A DNA stretch of 64,000 nt from Cryptomeria japonica (GCF_030272615.1 NW_026728921.1:404323-468322), one strand, 5' to 3'; shown: positions 37,650-52,371, numbered from the stretch's first letter. Notes: generated by a model from the letters alone, not told the origin. Numbers and translations: made by a program.

Positions 37650-37988
37650 TGTTAGATATAAGAGAAGCCGAGAAAAGATAATTGAATGAAACAAAAAATG
37701 TTTCACCAATAAATGTCTACATCCACCAAAGCAGGAAAATCTTATCTATTAGCCGATATCCAGTACATGGCTATAAAAATCTATTTATACATTACGTCAG
37801 ACATAAAATGAAGAGTCAAGGGAAGGCAAACAGACCGTTGGGCTTCATATACCCAACAAGAAGTATCCCCCTCTCTATATAATTGGGTTGAACAAATAAT
37901 TTGGAATAAAATTTAAAAATATTAGTTAAATATTATTTAATTATATTTGATTGATAGAATCTATATATAATAATAATTTGGTCTAACA
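37650..37988 (-). mobile_element. 339-bp LTR, minus orientation (unit 4)
   Basis: Perfect inverted ends TGTTAGA and TCTAACA. One extra base near 37660. Confidence 0.77.
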
Positions 37989-38207
37989 ATTTATTTAAAA
38001 CAAAATTGAATAATATTGATTAATGTGTATTTTGTTATATTTAAATAAAATTAAGAATTAAATACTATTTCTCTTCCCTATTCTGTATAATCATCCGTCC
38101 ATTTATTTGCAGTAAAATAAACTCATAAGAAAATTATTGAAGCAACTCTTTGAAAAAAGAAATTATAGATTTTTCTCTAAAATAAAAGAATTAATTAAAA
38201 AATTCTT

Positions 38208-39128
38208 ACCTACCCTACATTACTAATGGATAACTTATTGCCCTAGGGCATAATTTGAGTGTAAAATTATAGAAATAACCCTTTCTAAATAAAAATTTCT
38301 TCATTCTTCTTTAAAAATATTTTAAAAGATAATAATAGTTCATTATCTACCCAACATAATTGGTTGATCATTTCTTTTTCAAAAGGCATAACTTAGTGAA
38401 AAATATAGAAACATCTCCTTGAAAAATCTTAACTACCCTTTGTAACCATTGGATCAAGTGATAGACATCTCTTTGAAAATTGAAACTATTGTTTCATCTT
38501 AAATAAACAATATTTTTATTACCTACCCTTCTTAACTATTGGGTCACTTACTGCACACGAGGCATAGCCGAAAATTGTAGAAACAACTCCTTGGAAATTA
38601 TAACCACCCTATGTAACCATTGGATCACTAGATAGGAAATTCTTTCTCCTCTAAATAAATAATTTTTCCTTAACTATAACCATTCAATCACCTTATATCC
38701 CAGAGGGCATAAGTTTAGTAGGGAATTATAGAAACAACTCCTTGGATATTTTAATTACCTTATGTAACCATTGGATCACAATATAAGTAACTCTTTGGAA
38801 ATTGAATCTATTGATTTTCCTTAAAAATAAAACAATATTTCTGGTGCCTACCCTTATTAACTATTGCATCACTTATTTGCCACTAGGCATAAGTTTAGTG
38901 GAAAATTATAGAAAGAACTCCTTGAAAACATTAACTACCCTATGTAACCATTGGATCACTAGATAAGCAACTCATAGAAAATTGGAATTATTGATTGACA
39001 ATAAAAATAAAATGATATTTCTCTTACCTACAGCTCTTAACTATTTGAATGCTTATTTCAAACCATTTGTTTTCTCTACCTACCCCTCTTAACTTTTGGA
39101 ATGCTTATTTCAAACTATTTATTTTCTC
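38208..39128. repeat. 150-180-bp tandem repeat (unit 4)
   Basis: Same order. Private substitutions include GGTGCC for GGTACC near 38844. Confidence 0.8.
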
Positions 39129-39924
39129 TACCTACCCACTATCTATTTGACAAAATTTCTCGTTAGCCATTCAACTATTTATTTTGCTTCATGGATCAAC
39201 CTTCACCAATATGTCTTCCTCTTTCTCATGACTTTCACCAGTTTGAATGGCCTTGGAGATGCTGGCTTGTAGGTTAGTACTAGAGAGTGTGTTCAGAAAT
39301 TTTATGTTGTAGGGCTAAGACAATGACATTCTTTCGGTAGATGGAGGAAAGTATGAATAATCTTTTCACTTAGATATTAATTTTTTTACACTTTTTCCCA
39401 TTACAATGATATATTTTTTTGTTTTTTCCGTCTATATTTATGTGTTTGTTCCTGAGTGTAGTGGAGAACATAAGTAGCATTATGGAGAGCACAAATAGCA
39501 GAAATATGTCCACATGATAGAAACCAACAGAAATAAATATTATATTTCTTTTGTTTTTAATACAATTAATTTTTTTAATTTTTTTTTTCAATAAATAAAT
39601 TTTATTGTAAAACTCGTTATTTTCTTTACATCTTGAGAACAGAAGTTTATCATCATATTGTTGTAATCTAAAATGTGAAGGTTTTCTCTCCATGTTTCCT
39701 TTGCACCAATGAGCTCTTCTACGTCATGCCTTTGCACCATCTTTTCTTTATACACCTTTTTAATTCAACTTGACATTCTCCGAATGTTAATTGAATTCAA
39801 GTGCATGTCTGTCTTTCAGGAGGACATTTGCTTTTAGATTCTGTACTTAATTTGTGCAAAAGTTCCTTCTCGTATATTCATGCACGTAGGAATGTGATAG
39901 TGGTTCTAGTCCCACTCAACATTC

Positions 39925-40215
39925 TTGTGGCTTCAATGCTTAGGTCTGTCTCAACCTCTTCATATGGGTTTTGCATCTGAGTTTGAAGGAGCTTCTTATA
40001 CAATGTTTTTATATGCACTATTCATAATTGTGAAAATAATTTCTGTAATGTTTTTCATGCATGACATTCTTCCTTTGATTGTTTCACAGCTTATAAATGG
40101 CTCGCAAGGTCCAACTGGGCAACAATGGAAGGTGGAGTTAGTAAGTATAAACAATAAAGTAGAATTTCGACATGGTTGGCAAGAATTTGTCAGTTATATA
40201 GCGATGTTTTACTAG
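39925..40215 (+). pseudogene. B3 domain fragment, plus strand (unit 4)
   Basis: One replacement near the start (Ser to Leu at about 39941). The B3 core is unchanged. Confidence 0.7.
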
Positions 40216-40218
40216 ACA

Positions 40219-40801
40219 TTTATATATATGGAAGATTTGGGGGGAAGAAAATTTTCAATGCTGATAATTTTGAAAAAGCAGATATTCTTTAGAATAAGAG
40301 ATTCCTTTCTAATAAAATATATAGTTTAAATCAATCAGTGGACAATAAATTGTTGATTGATTTAATTTCTCATGAGAAAGATAACAAATAAAAGAACAAG
40401 GAGGAAATCCTCATTTTTTGATAGAGCAAAAGTTTTGTTAAAAAATATTATAGAGTTTTCTAAATTTGTTAGTTTCATAACTAGCTTCCAGAGTTGCATT
40501 TGAACTGTATTTTTTCAGAATAATACAATTTCATAAGCTAGCTAGTTATGGAACAGACAAATTTAAAAAGTTCTATCTATTTTTGCTATCAAGAAATGAA
40601 TATTTTCATTTGGATATTTTATTTTCAGACTCACCGTTATCTTTTTCATCAGAATCCAATTCAATTAGCAATTTCTTGCCTAATGCTTGATTTAAACTAG
40701 CATTTTGTTAGAAGGGAACCTCTCATTTGAAACAGTGTCTTGTTTTTCAGAATTTTGAGCACTGAAGTTTTTGGCACACCCAGACTTTCCATATATGTGA
40801 A
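40219..40801. repeat. B3-derived inverted repeat (unit 4)
   Basis: Both arms retained. A 3-bp insertion near 40448 in the left arm and a changed base at the outer end of each arm. Confidence 0.85.
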
Positions 40802-40886
40802 CCTCTAAGTAAAGACAAAAGAAAATCTCACACTTCCAGGCTGCAATAATCGAGTCTCCGACAAAGAAGGAGTTGAGTTGTGGGCC
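40692..40886 (-). pseudogene. B3 C-terminal fragment, minus strand (unit 4)
   Basis: One C-to-T change near 40684 just outside the frame. B3 residues unchanged apart from one substitution in the outer end of the repeat. Confidence 0.58.
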
Positions 40887-41502
40887 AGTTTCGGAACCCA
40901 GAGTGGCTGCTTAACAGTTTGATTATGGAGAAAAATTATAAAAGCAGTTGCACTATTTAACATTTTCTTTTGTCATTTGACAAGAAAACAGTTGCACTAT
41001 AAAATCTATTATATTAACTCATATTTGTGACCATTCGTGTCCAGGAACAAGAATAAGAGGAAATAGTACAGAAGATTCAGCCAAGAGCTGCACCAAAGTT
41101 GATAATTTTCTCTACTTCCCACATATTGTTGAGGGTGTCAAGTCCTTTTGATAGCACACTAGAGATCTCTTTCCTCCAAGGCAATTGCAGCATTTGATAG
41201 CATTTCAAATTTATTTCCCATTTCATTAATGGTGTGTTATTAGCACAAGCTTTCAGCCTGGCTTTCTTATTATATGTGCTCAACAAATGGGTAATTCCTC
41301 CTTTTTCTTCTATCTTAGCTTTTCAAGAGAGAACAATAATTTTCAGTGGTTCTATCTTACATTAACCTTTCTAAATGTGTAACTGCTACTTTGTAGGAAT
41401 TAATTTTATTGATATTCTCAGTGGTTCTATGTAATGTCACTGAGTTACCTACTCAGAACTCTCCGTATAATGTCACTGAGTTACCAATTCTCAGTGGTTC
41501 TA

Positions 41503-42429
41503 TGTAATGTCCCCTTTTTAGGATAACTTCTGTCCTCTAAATCTCAATTATTACTATGGAACTGATCTTTGATAACACTTCAAATTATATAATTGATATA
41601 ATATATGCAACAATAATATCATGCAAGGATATATATATAGAGAGAGAGATTATGTGTTGATTAATGCTAACTCTGATTGAATAATTACATGTATACCAAA
41701 TGATGTGATCAATATATCGGCTCTTTCTGCAATTCACTTTGATGAGATTATCTCTGCTATATCTGATATGTCATATAAATTATGCAAGCTGAACTTGATA
41801 TTCAATCGGATGCTATTTCTGATCTAACACTTGAGTATATAAAATGTATATATATATACAATGCTAATGTCGCTGGTATCTATGTGTTGCTGTTTCAGGT
41901 GTGTAGTTATATTCTTGTTGATTCTCTTGTAGACGATTTGCACTCGCAACAATGATGTTGTCTCTGATATATCCTTTTGATCTATGCAAGAATGATGATG
42001 TCTCTGATATTTTCTTTTGATCTATCAAACGAACAGATCCAATAAAGGATAAATAAAAGATCAACGTTTTTCTAATCATCCTTGATGAAGTGTGATCGAT
42101 GTCCCACTTATACCTTGCAAATCAAAGGGTCACATCTTTTGAATGTGTAAGAGACATGTCTTTACCTAACCGTGTGTATTTCCACAGATCGCATCTCTTT
42201 AATTTACTAATTATTATTGTTATCCCTTAATCGATGTCACCCCGATTAGTGCTTCTTCTTTTAATTATTATTATATCTTCATTGTTGTTCTTCTATCTCA
42301 GCCACGTCACTTATAACGTCTCATTGAATCGGTCAAATACTTATCGTGTGTATGGTCTTGCTGCTGTAGATGCTCATAGTGTAGATGTTGGTGATTGAAC
42401 TAGTGGATTGTCTGTATGGGGACATCACA
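41503..42429. mobile_element. 927-bp solo LTR (unit 4)
   Basis: Same ends, length and TTCTA flanks. The two 40-bp internal repeats differ by private changes near 41990 and 41998. Confidence 0.85.
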
Positions 42430-42569
42430 TTCTATATTCGTCACCTACTCAGAACTCTCCCTTGAAAACTCCTAATCTGTAATATCATTTGTCACAGAGT
42501 TACCTTGGTGGTTCTGTATTCTTTACCTTGGTATGAGCTTAATGTTTGCATGTACTCGTATTATTTCAG

Positions 42570-42664
42570 GAAAAGAACTATTACTAAGAGCCATGGGATA
42601 TTCAAAGGAGACAAAGATTTATGTTCAGTACCATAAGAAATATGTTCCCTAATTTGATATGTTC
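42570..42664 (+). pseudogene. O-fucosyltransferase exon remnant (unit 4)
   Basis: Identical exon remnant with the same internal deletion. Confidence 0.62.
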
Positions 42665-44696
42665 GAAAAAAGGTCCTAATATGAGACAGTTATGACTCGT
42701 AGGCTTTTCAAATTCTTTCTTGTGAACTTGCATTTTCAATAGTCCTCCTGATCTGAAATGGGTATTATTTATTTGAAATCCTTGTTTCATATTGTGGCCC
42801 TGCAAGGTATGCCTTGCAGTTTATTTTCACATTTTTGGAAGCTTTTCATTCCAATATACTGCGAACACAGGACTCCTCTGCTGTCCAATCACTAGCACTG
42901 TAGCACCGCAGTGCATAACACTGAGAACACTAGATGAAACAGCAATATATTTGTCATAGCCCCTAGAAACTATGTTTATTATTTTGCATGACCCTTGTTG
43001 GATGTCCGTTTTGTTATATGGACTATATATGTGTATCAGTTGTAAAGTTGATGTTAATGTTATTGAATATAATTATTATCTTTATTATGCTATCTCTTAT
43101 TTAATGTATTTATTTTGTTTAGAAGACGAATAATGTGTGGGTGTCTTTGGGTGCAGGTATAAAGGTGTATGTGTCAAAGTCTCTGGTTAGCCTTTGGGAT
43201 AATTTAGATTTTTGCAATCCAGTTAAATTGAATTTGTAAATTTAATAATATAAGCAAATCTAGCCAGAATTGTTTGAGCTACCATTTATTACTAAAATTC
43301 TTTATTCAATCATTATTGTTTAGTTATTATTGATTATGAATGCAAATATTGATACTATCATATTTACATATTTGTTAAGTAAAGGTGTTTATAATAAATT
43401 TACCAAAGAATAATTAACTGAATTTAATATATAATAAATATATTAAATGGTAAACAACAACTAAATATCAATATAAACATAAATTAAAAAAACATGAATA
43501 AATAAATAGAAGCATATAAACAAATAATTAAATCTATAATGTATGGGGAAGGAGTGCAAAATATAAATAATAGTTAATAAATGTTCTAACTATCCCATGA
43601 GGGGAGGTAGGAAATAAAACAAGCAAATGTATTGAAGGAAATGAACACATGGGTAGGAAGTACATGGCAGCAAAATAATTTATTGGAGAAGCTAGGCACC
43701 AAAATGTAGGACACCATAGTTAATGAGCATGGCCAAAGGCATGGGAGAGATGAATGTAGGACAAAGAGGAGAGCTCTACCATTAAAATGTTATTGCACCC
43801 ATGTCTATAAAGGTTGTCCAAAAAAAAAAAAAAAGACACCATGATGCTAGGCGTGCTTAAAAACCCTATGAACCCTCATAAATCAGATTATCAATACATT
43901 CATTCTGAGCTAGGAAACACAAAAAAAAATGTGAGGGATTGCAACCAAAGGGGGAGAACAAGGAAGAAATGTGTAGGTTCACGCATTGGAAAAACCGTAG
44001 GACTCTATTAATCCAAGTTCATTTATTCTAATTGAAATTATAATTTCTATTATGATCCAATGAATAGATTTTAAATATAATTAATTAAAGTCTTAAATTA
44101 CCCTCTCCTATTGATTTGCAACACACTAGTTATAATATTAATATTTCCATATGCGCTATCGACTCCCTCTATTTATCATGTCTCTAAATTTCACACATTT
44201 TCCATAATCAATGATAGATTTAAAGAAATCCATCATAAATTATAACACTTCATAGATTTCACGTATTTATGAATTATGATAGGTACATTAAACAAATCAA
44301 TTACTAGATATATAAAATATCATACTAGTTGTGACGACATTTAGAGGTGTTAACTTGGGAGTTGGATCATGTTAAAATTCAAGAATGTAATTACTTTTGT
44401 AGAGCAATAATATATCTCCATAGATGTTAATATCGAACCTTTCTAATAAGATAGCTGAAATAAAAATAGTTCAAACAACTCAGTCTTTTCAAACTCATTT
44501 TTGTAATGTATCACTTTCTAAATCTCATGTGTTGGAGTATTGCATATTTTAGTTGCATAGATTGGAATCTACTTGTTTGAACTCTTGAAATTAAGTAACG
44601 AAGTGGAATGACCAAATTAAGTGCATTCACTCAAAAGTAAAATCAAGACTGCCTTGTATAAGATGTCACTAAAAATGCATATATACTTTATAATAG

Positions 44697-46672
44697 GAAA
44701 AGCTCAAAGAATACACTCATAGTAACGAAAAAATTCTACCTCAATGGTCTTTTCTTGCCAATATTGCTAGACCCTTAGTGAAGAAGCTGAGTACACAACT
44801 ACACTAATTATTTTTATGAAAACTATATTGGTGGATTGTGTGGACGAGTATGAAGTCCTAAAAAGAGCACACCTGAGACTCAAAGTGAAACAAATTATTG
44901 ATTATGGTCTGAAGATAAACACTCCAAATATTGTGGATGATGAAAACGATTTTCTTGACCCCCAATTTGTCGATGCTAGGAAGCCAGAAGTAATACCAGA
45001 AATTGACTGGGAAGAAGATGAGGAAGAACAAATTCAAACCAAGACAATCTTGGTCATTCTAAGAATAGAGAAGTGGGTTAGAAAGAAGAAACTAAGTAGA
45101 AGCTCAAGGAAGGGTTCAACCTCAACCACTAAGGTCTTCAATATCTAATTCTCTTGTCCCATCTTGTGCTGTAAGTTCACTGAAACAGGGAAAAGGAGGA
45201 CAGAGAGAAAAGACAGTGCAAATCAAAGAGGAGACAACTTCTATCAGAGTCACTCGCTCTAGAACAAGGGACAAAAGACAATCCTTGCCTGTTGAAACTA
45301 TGGTGGTTGACCTTGAGATGGATACCACCTCAATTGATCCAATCAAAGAAACAAAAAGTGCTGGCTGATGAGGGTAATAATCGGCAAGAATAGGAAGCCT
45401 CAAATGAAGTTACTACTATGGTAGTAAGGGACGGAAAAGAGATTGGAACTGATTCAGATAAGCCTCAACTTCCTTCAGGACTAGTATGGTTAGCAAATAT
45501 GTCAAGCAACATTAAGAGAAACATTGTTCCAGCCTCGATTCCAATAGAAGACATGGTGACTAAATTCTTGGGAAAGACTCCAAAAATGAAGAAGTCCAAA
45601 ACTATGTCAAAATTTGACTTTGATGCAGATAGTGGGAACTGGATTGCAGAGATTGCATGCCCATCAACAGATGAAAAGACAGAGAACTCTACATCTCAGG
45701 ACTTCACTGTTGAAAAGATAAATATTGGAACTGCTTCTCAAGCCACGTATGTTCTCCACCTTGAGGATTCAACAAAGAAAATCATAACCAGGACCTGGAA
45801 AGACAAAAAAGATAAGCATCGGATGAAAGAGATGTTATGAAGGATGGTTGAATCCATTCAGGCAATCAATTCTCTGAACCCTCAAACTATGTCACAGATT
45901 CCAATGTCCTTTGATCCTAAGTCCCGTGCAAATTAGAAGAATTTAGAGTAAATACAAAAATGCAGGTTGATCATAGAAACTGTGATGGAGTGGCTAGAAA
46001 AGATTTGAAAGTCTGGTGCAGAGTACTATGTTAATCTAAGCAAGGTATATGATGGGGCAATGCAATTAATGAAGGAGTTGGAAGTTTAAATTGTCAATTG
46101 GAAGAAAGGGGAAGCTAAATGGGCATCAAAAGTTGTGCAGATGTGAGAAGTGTAGAATTATGGGGTAATGAATTTTCTTGCGAAAAGACCTATGGCTGAC
46201 CTGGATGACAGCATTTTGTATGTGTGCCAGAGGAACATTGAATAGAGAAATTCTCTTATAAAATAGGCTTATGAGGACTTCGCAAAGTTGGTAAACCAAC
46301 TCACAGAATTAGTTACTTAAATAAGAAACGAGCTTGTGTGCAATGGGATTTAATGTTTGAATGATGATTGAAGAACCCTTGAAACGATCAAGGTTATAAT
46401 AGGATCATTTAAGAGGAAAATTGATTATGTGAAAGAGGCTAAGGGTTAGGTTCCAGATGACTTAAGTGTGATTGTTAAGATCGAATCACTCTTGTTTTTA
46501 TGCATTAGACATCTGGATAGTCACTCTGACAAAAGTCGCACAAGTTAACAGGGAAAAAGAGGTCTGGAAGCAATGTACGACACGCGTGGGATTACCTCAT
46601 CATACAATCATTCAGCACTTCACCACTACTCATGCAGATTGGAAGAAAGAAGCAGTTATCAAACCTGCATAG
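44697..46672 (+). pseudogene. Decayed unrecognised ORF (unit 5 copy, new stops)
   Basis: Has CAG at 45895, but CGA has become TGA at 45838, shortening the segment from 45418 to 140 codons. A Trp codon has become TAG at 46243. Both are C-to-T or G-to-A transitions. Confidence 0.58.
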
Positions 46673-47493
46673 TGACATTTTTCGTTGATGATAAATCCTT
46701 TTTCAATTGTTAGTTGCATAAACAATTTTATATTTATACTGGTTTCTCTGACTTTGCAGGGCAGAATTGTTGGCTTTCCATGTTTCTTGTTATAATTGTT
46801 TGCCCGGTTGTGGCTATATAACAATATTTTCGAGACTCTAGAAAGATCCAAAAAATTGTGATTTTTCGAGCATCAAACAATATATGTTTATGTTTTGAAT
46901 TCCTTGGAACTGGATTGACTGATTTACAAATCAAAATTATTATGGTGTGTAGTCTTTGAATTTGTGCGTTTAAAGATTGGCGATCTTTCTTTAAAAAATC
47001 AGTTATGTGCATCATACATTATTCTTATTAGTCAATTCTATATTTTCTTGAATTCATTGTAATATATATTTGTTAGAAGATTCGTTCTGGATTGAGTTGC
47101 GTTGATCCCCCTTGCCCTATGAGGCATGAGAGGGTATCGATCAGAATCAATACTGCATTGAACTTGCTTTGCACTGAATTTATGGAATGAACTTATGCTC
47201 AGATACAGAGTCTGTGGTCTCTTATTTAATCTTTATAATTTTCACTCTTTTTTTATATTATGGCATTCCTTTTTGTTGATAGATGAATGCTAAAACCTTT
47301 TTATGCTTTTTGGTTAAAAGCATCTTCATTTCAAGATTTTCTATGTAGAATTTATTGCAAATAATATGAGGAGCTTCCCTCTAATGCAGAGGATGGATTT
47401 TGATTAGTTCATCCAACTATTGGTTTATTTGTGTCATTTTATTAAGGGGTGTACAAAAGTGGTATTATCATTTAGAGAAAATAACTATTTCAA

Positions 47494-48488
47494 TTACAAG
47501 AAAGGGACAAATTTGTTAGCCAACCCATACAAACCAAAGTGTTGATCTCCCACTGCTGGTGAAGAAATATATAACTCTTTCCTCACATCCTTCAGTTGTC
47601 TCTTGCACAAAAGCAACAATACCGGCAAGCCTTGCGGCTTCCAAAACCCCATCAGCCCATATTCTCCAACCTCGTATGGGTTCCTTTGCACCATGCCTCT
47701 TCTCTACACCCATTTTTATTAGCACTTGGTGCATAGTAGGATTCTTCTCATTTTGGGAGACAAGCTCCATAGAGAATTCCCTAGGATGCCCAAATACCTC
47801 GAAAAACCTTTCACTGCCCACCATTTTCTTTATACTCCGTCTCCTTGGTGAAGCTCTCTTCACTAGGGTCAACTTCAATTTCTACCACATCTTGAAAATA
47901 ATCCAAAACAAGGCCCAAGCCGGACCTCGTTCGGGGCAACTCTCCCACCACATCAAGAGGCTCGACACGTTGTCTTCGTTTTGACCTGTAATGGTCATCA
48001 TCATGTGTATCTGGAGCACGTAGAATTCTAGGAAACTTTTTTGCTTATAGAAGCACCTCCCATTGCATCAAGCACAACATCTTACACTTCATTAGCCAAG
48101 TCCATAGGCACATATTCTTCTAAGAAAAGGTCTCCTCCCTCTTAAACCACAACCTCTTTTCTAGCATCTTTCTGCTAAAAAATTCTGGTGTCTTTATAGG
48201 GACTATCTTCAACTCCAACTGAGGCATCACAACTTTCAACCTTCACCACACAAATGCCAACAACTTCTTGACCATTAACAGTTTGGCCAATAACTACCAA
48301 AGATGGCTCAAGATAGGAGCAAATAAGAATCCCAACATCCTTCTCTTTGTTGGATTCTCCTCTTCCATTGAGTTCCCCTTTTTCTTCCAGCCATCCCACC
48401 AAAGCACATGACACTTGAAGCGCTTTTTTACATGGAATATAAAACTACCATAGAAGTTATGAATTTTACCTTCTCCTTCTTCCTCCAT
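47494..48488 (-). pseudogene. Decayed ORF downstream of LTR and PBS (unit 5 copy)
   Basis: Groups with unit 4. Private changes are Arg to His near 47540 and Ser to Phe near 47803. Confidence 0.5.
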
Positions 48489-48522
48489 CTCTACTCAAGC
48501 AAACCTAGGCTCTGATACCAAT

Positions 48523-48860
48523 TGTTAGATATAAAGAAGCCGAGAAAAGATAATTGAATGAAACAAAAAATGTTTCACCAATAAATGTCTACATCCACCA
48601 AAGCAGGAAAATCTTATCTATTAGCCGATATCCAGTACATGGCTATACAAATCTATTTATACATTACGTCAGACATAAAATGAAGAGTCAAGGGAAGGCA
48701 AACAGACCGTTGGGCTTCATATACCCAACAAGAAGTATCCCCCTCTCTATATAATTGGGTTGAACAAATAATTTGGAATAAAATTTAATAATATTAGTTA
48801 AATATTATTTAATTATATTTAATTGATAGAATCTATATATAATAATAATTTGGTCTAACA
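48523..48860 (-). mobile_element. 338-bp LTR, minus orientation (unit 5)
   Basis: Perfect inverted ends TGTTAGA and TCTAACA, and the AATTGATAG form near 48822. Confidence 0.77.
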
Positions 48861-49079
48861 ATTTATTTAAAACAAAATTGAATAATATTGATTAATGTGT
48901 ATTTTGTTATATTTAAATAAAATTAAGAATAAAATACTATTTCTCTTCCCTATTCTGTATAATCATCCGTCCATTTATTTGTAGCAAAATAAACTTATAA
49001 GAAAATTATTGAAGCAACTCTTTGAAAAAAGAAATTATAGATTTTTCTCTAAAATAAAAGAATTAATTAAAAAATTCTT

Positions 49080-50000
49080 ACCTACCCTACATTACTAATG
49101 GATAACTTATTGCCCTAGGGCATAATTTGAGTGTAAAATTATAGAAATAACCCTTTCTAAATAAAAATTTCTTCATTCTTCTTTAAAAATATTTTAAAAG
49201 ATAATAATAGTTCATTATCTACCCAACATAATTGGTTGATCATTTCTTTTTCAAAAGGCATAACTTAGTGAAAAATATAGAAACATCTCCTTGAAAAATC
49301 TTAACTACCCTTTGTAACCATTGGATCAAGTGATAGACATCTCTTTGAAAATTGAAACTATTGTTTCATCTTAAATAAACAATATTTTTATTACCTACCC
49401 TTCTTAACTATTGGGTCACTTACTGCACACGAGGCATAGCCGAAAATTGTAGAAACAACTCCTTGGAAATTATAACTACCCTATGTAACCATTGGATCAC
49501 TAGATAGGAAATTCTTTCTCCTCTAAATAAATAATTTTTCCTTAACTATAACCATTCAATCACCTTATATCCCAGAGGGCATAAGTTTAGTAGGGAATTA
49601 TAGAAACAACTCCTTGGATATTTTAATTACCTTATGTAACCATTGGATCATAATATAAGTAACTCTTTGGAAATTGAATCTATTGATTTTCCTTAAAAAT
49701 AAAACAATATTTCTGGTACCTACCCTTATTAACTATTGCATCACTTATTTGCCACTAGGCATAAGTTTAGTGGAAAATTATAGAAAGAACTCCTTGAAAA
49801 CATTAACTACCCTATGTAACCATTGGATCACTAGATAAGCAACTCATAGAAAATTGGAATTATTGATTGACAATAAAAATAAAATGATATTTCTTTTACC
49901 TACACCTCTTAACTAATTGAATGCTTATTTCAAACCATTTGTTTTCTCTACCAACCCCTCTTAACTTTTGGAATGCTTATTTCAAACTATTTATTTTCTC
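49080..50000. repeat. 150-180-bp tandem repeat (unit 5)
   Basis: Same order. Private changes near 49650 and 49915. Confidence 0.8.
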
Positions 50001-50796
50001 TACCTACCCACTATCTATTTGACCAAATTTCTCGTTAGCCATTCAACTATTTATTTTGCTTCATCGATCAACCTTCACCAATATGTCTTCCTCTTTCTCA
50101 TGACTTTCACCAGTTTGAATGGCCTTGGAGATGCTGGCTTGTAGGTTAGTACTAGAGAGTGTGTTCAGAAATTTTATGTTGTAGGGCTAAGACAATGACA
50201 TTCTTTCGGTAGATGGAGGAAAGTATGAATAATCTTTTCACTTAGATATTAATTTTTTTACACTTTTTCCCATTACAATGATATATTTTTTTGTTTTTTC
50301 CCTCTATATTTATGTGTTTGTTCCTGAGTGTAGTGGAGAACATAAGTAGCACTATGGAGAGCACAAATAGCAGAAATATGTCCACATGATAGAAACCAAC
50401 AGAAATAAATATTATATTTCCTTTGTTTTTAATACAATTAATTTTTAAAATTTTTTTTTTCAATAAATAAATTTTATTGTAAAACTCGTTATTTTCTTTA
50501 CATCTTGAGAACAGAAGTTTATCATCATATTGTTGTAATCTAAAATGTGAAGGTTTTCTCTCCATGTTTCCTTTGCACCAATGAGCTCTTCTACGTCATG
50601 CCTTTGCACCATCTTTTCTTTATACACCTTTTTAATTCAACTTGACATTCTCCGAATATTAATTGAATTCAAGTGCATGTCTGTCTTTCAGGAGGACATT
50701 TGCTTTTAGATTCTGTACTTAATTTGTGCAAAAGTTCCTTCTCGTATATTCATGCACGTAGGAATGTGATAGTGGTTCTAGTCCCACTCAACATTC

Positions 50797-51087
50797 TTGT
50801 GGCTTCAATGCTCAGGTCTGTCTCAACCTCTTCATATGGGTTTTGCATCTGAGTTTGAAGGAGCTTCTTATACAATGTTTTTATATGCACTATTTATAAT
50901 TGTGAAAATAATTTCTGTAATGTTTTTCATGCATGACATTCTTCTTTTGATTGTTTCACAGCTTATAAATGGCTCGCAAGGTCCAACTGGGCAACAATGG
51001 AAGGTGGAGTTAGTAAGTATAAACAATAAAGTAGAATTTCGACATGGTTGGCAAGAATTTGTCAGTTATATAGCGATGTTTTACTAG
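50797..51087 (+). pseudogene. B3 domain fragment, plus strand (unit 5)
   Basis: One Pro to Leu change in the putative intron part near 50944. B3 core unchanged. Confidence 0.7.
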
Positions 51088-51090
51088 ACA

Positions 51091-51670
51091 TTCATATATA
51101 TGGAAGATTTGGGGGGAAGAAAATTTTCAATGCTGATAATTTTGAAAAAGCAGATATTCTTTAGAATAAGAGATTCCTTTCTAATAAAATATATAGTTTA
51201 AATCAATCAGTGGACAATAAATTGTTGATTGATTTAATTTCTCATGAGAAAGATAACAAATAAAAGAACAAGGAGGAAATCCTCATTTTTTGATAGAGCA
51301 AAAGTTTTGTTAAAAAATATAGAGTTTTCTAAATTTGTTAGTTTCATAACTAGCTTCCAGAGTTGCATTTGAACTGTATTTTTTCAGAATAATACAATTT
51401 CATAAGCTAGCTAGTTATGGAACAGACAAATTTAAAAAGTTCTATCTATTTTTGCTATCAAGAAATGAATATTTTCATTTGGATATTTTATTTTCAGACT
51501 CACCGTTATCTTTTTCATCAGAATCCAATTCAATTAGCAATTTCTTGCCTAATGCTTGATTTAAACTAGCATTTTGTTAGAAGGGAACCTCTCATTTGAA
51601 ACAGTATCTTGTTTTTCAGAATTTTGAGCACTGAAGTTTTTGGCACACCCAGACTTTCCATATATATGAA
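51091..51670. repeat. B3-derived inverted repeat (unit 5)
   Basis: Both arms retained, with a few private substitutions. Confidence 0.85.
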
Positions 51671-51755
51671 CCTCTAAGTAAAGACAAAAGAAAATCTCAC
51701 CCTTCCAGGCTGCAATAATCGAGTTTCCGACAAAGAAGGAGTTGAGTTGTGGGCC
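51561..51755 (-). pseudogene. B3 C-terminal fragment, minus strand (unit 5)
   Basis: Private changes near 51701 and 51725. The frame remains open. Confidence 0.58.
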
Positions 51756-52371
51756 AGTTTCCGAACCCAGAGTGGCTGCTTAACAGTTTGATTATGGAGA
51801 AGAATTATAAAAGCAGTTGCACTATTTAACATTTTTTTTTGTCATTTGACACGAAAACAGTTGCACTATAAAATCTATTATATTAACTCATATTTGTGAC
51901 CATTCATGTCCAGGAACAAGAATAAGAGGAAATAGTACAGAAGATTCAGCCAAGAGCTGCACCAAAGTTGATAATTTTCTCTACTTCCCACATATTGTTG
52001 AGGGTGTCGAGTCCTTTTGATAGCACACTAGAGATCTCTTTCCTCCAAGGCAATTGCAGCATTTGATAGCATTTCAAATTTATTTCCCATTTCATTAATG
52101 GTGTGTTATTAGCACAAGCTTTCAGCCTGGCTTTCTTATTATATGTGCTCAACAAATGGGTAATTCCTCCTTTTTCTTCTATCTTAGCTTTTCAAGAGAG
52201 AACAATAATTTTCAGTGGTTCTATCTTACATTAACCTTTCTAAATGTGTAACTGCTACTTTGTAGGAATTAATTTTATTGATATTCTCAGTGGTTCTATG
52301 TAATGTCACTGAGTTACCTACTCAGAACTTTCCCTATAATGTCACTGAGTTACCAATTCTCAGTGGTTCTA

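Larger units (their letters stand above)
32528..43387. repeat. Tandem macrosatellite unit 4 (10860 bp)
   Basis: Groups with unit 5: TAATTAACTG near the start, 15-A run, CAG instead of TAG at 35022, perfect TGTTAGA/TCTAACA LTR ends. Private changes include one extra base in the LTR near 37660, a 3-bp insertion near 40448 and a one-base loss near 33258. Confidence 0.96.
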
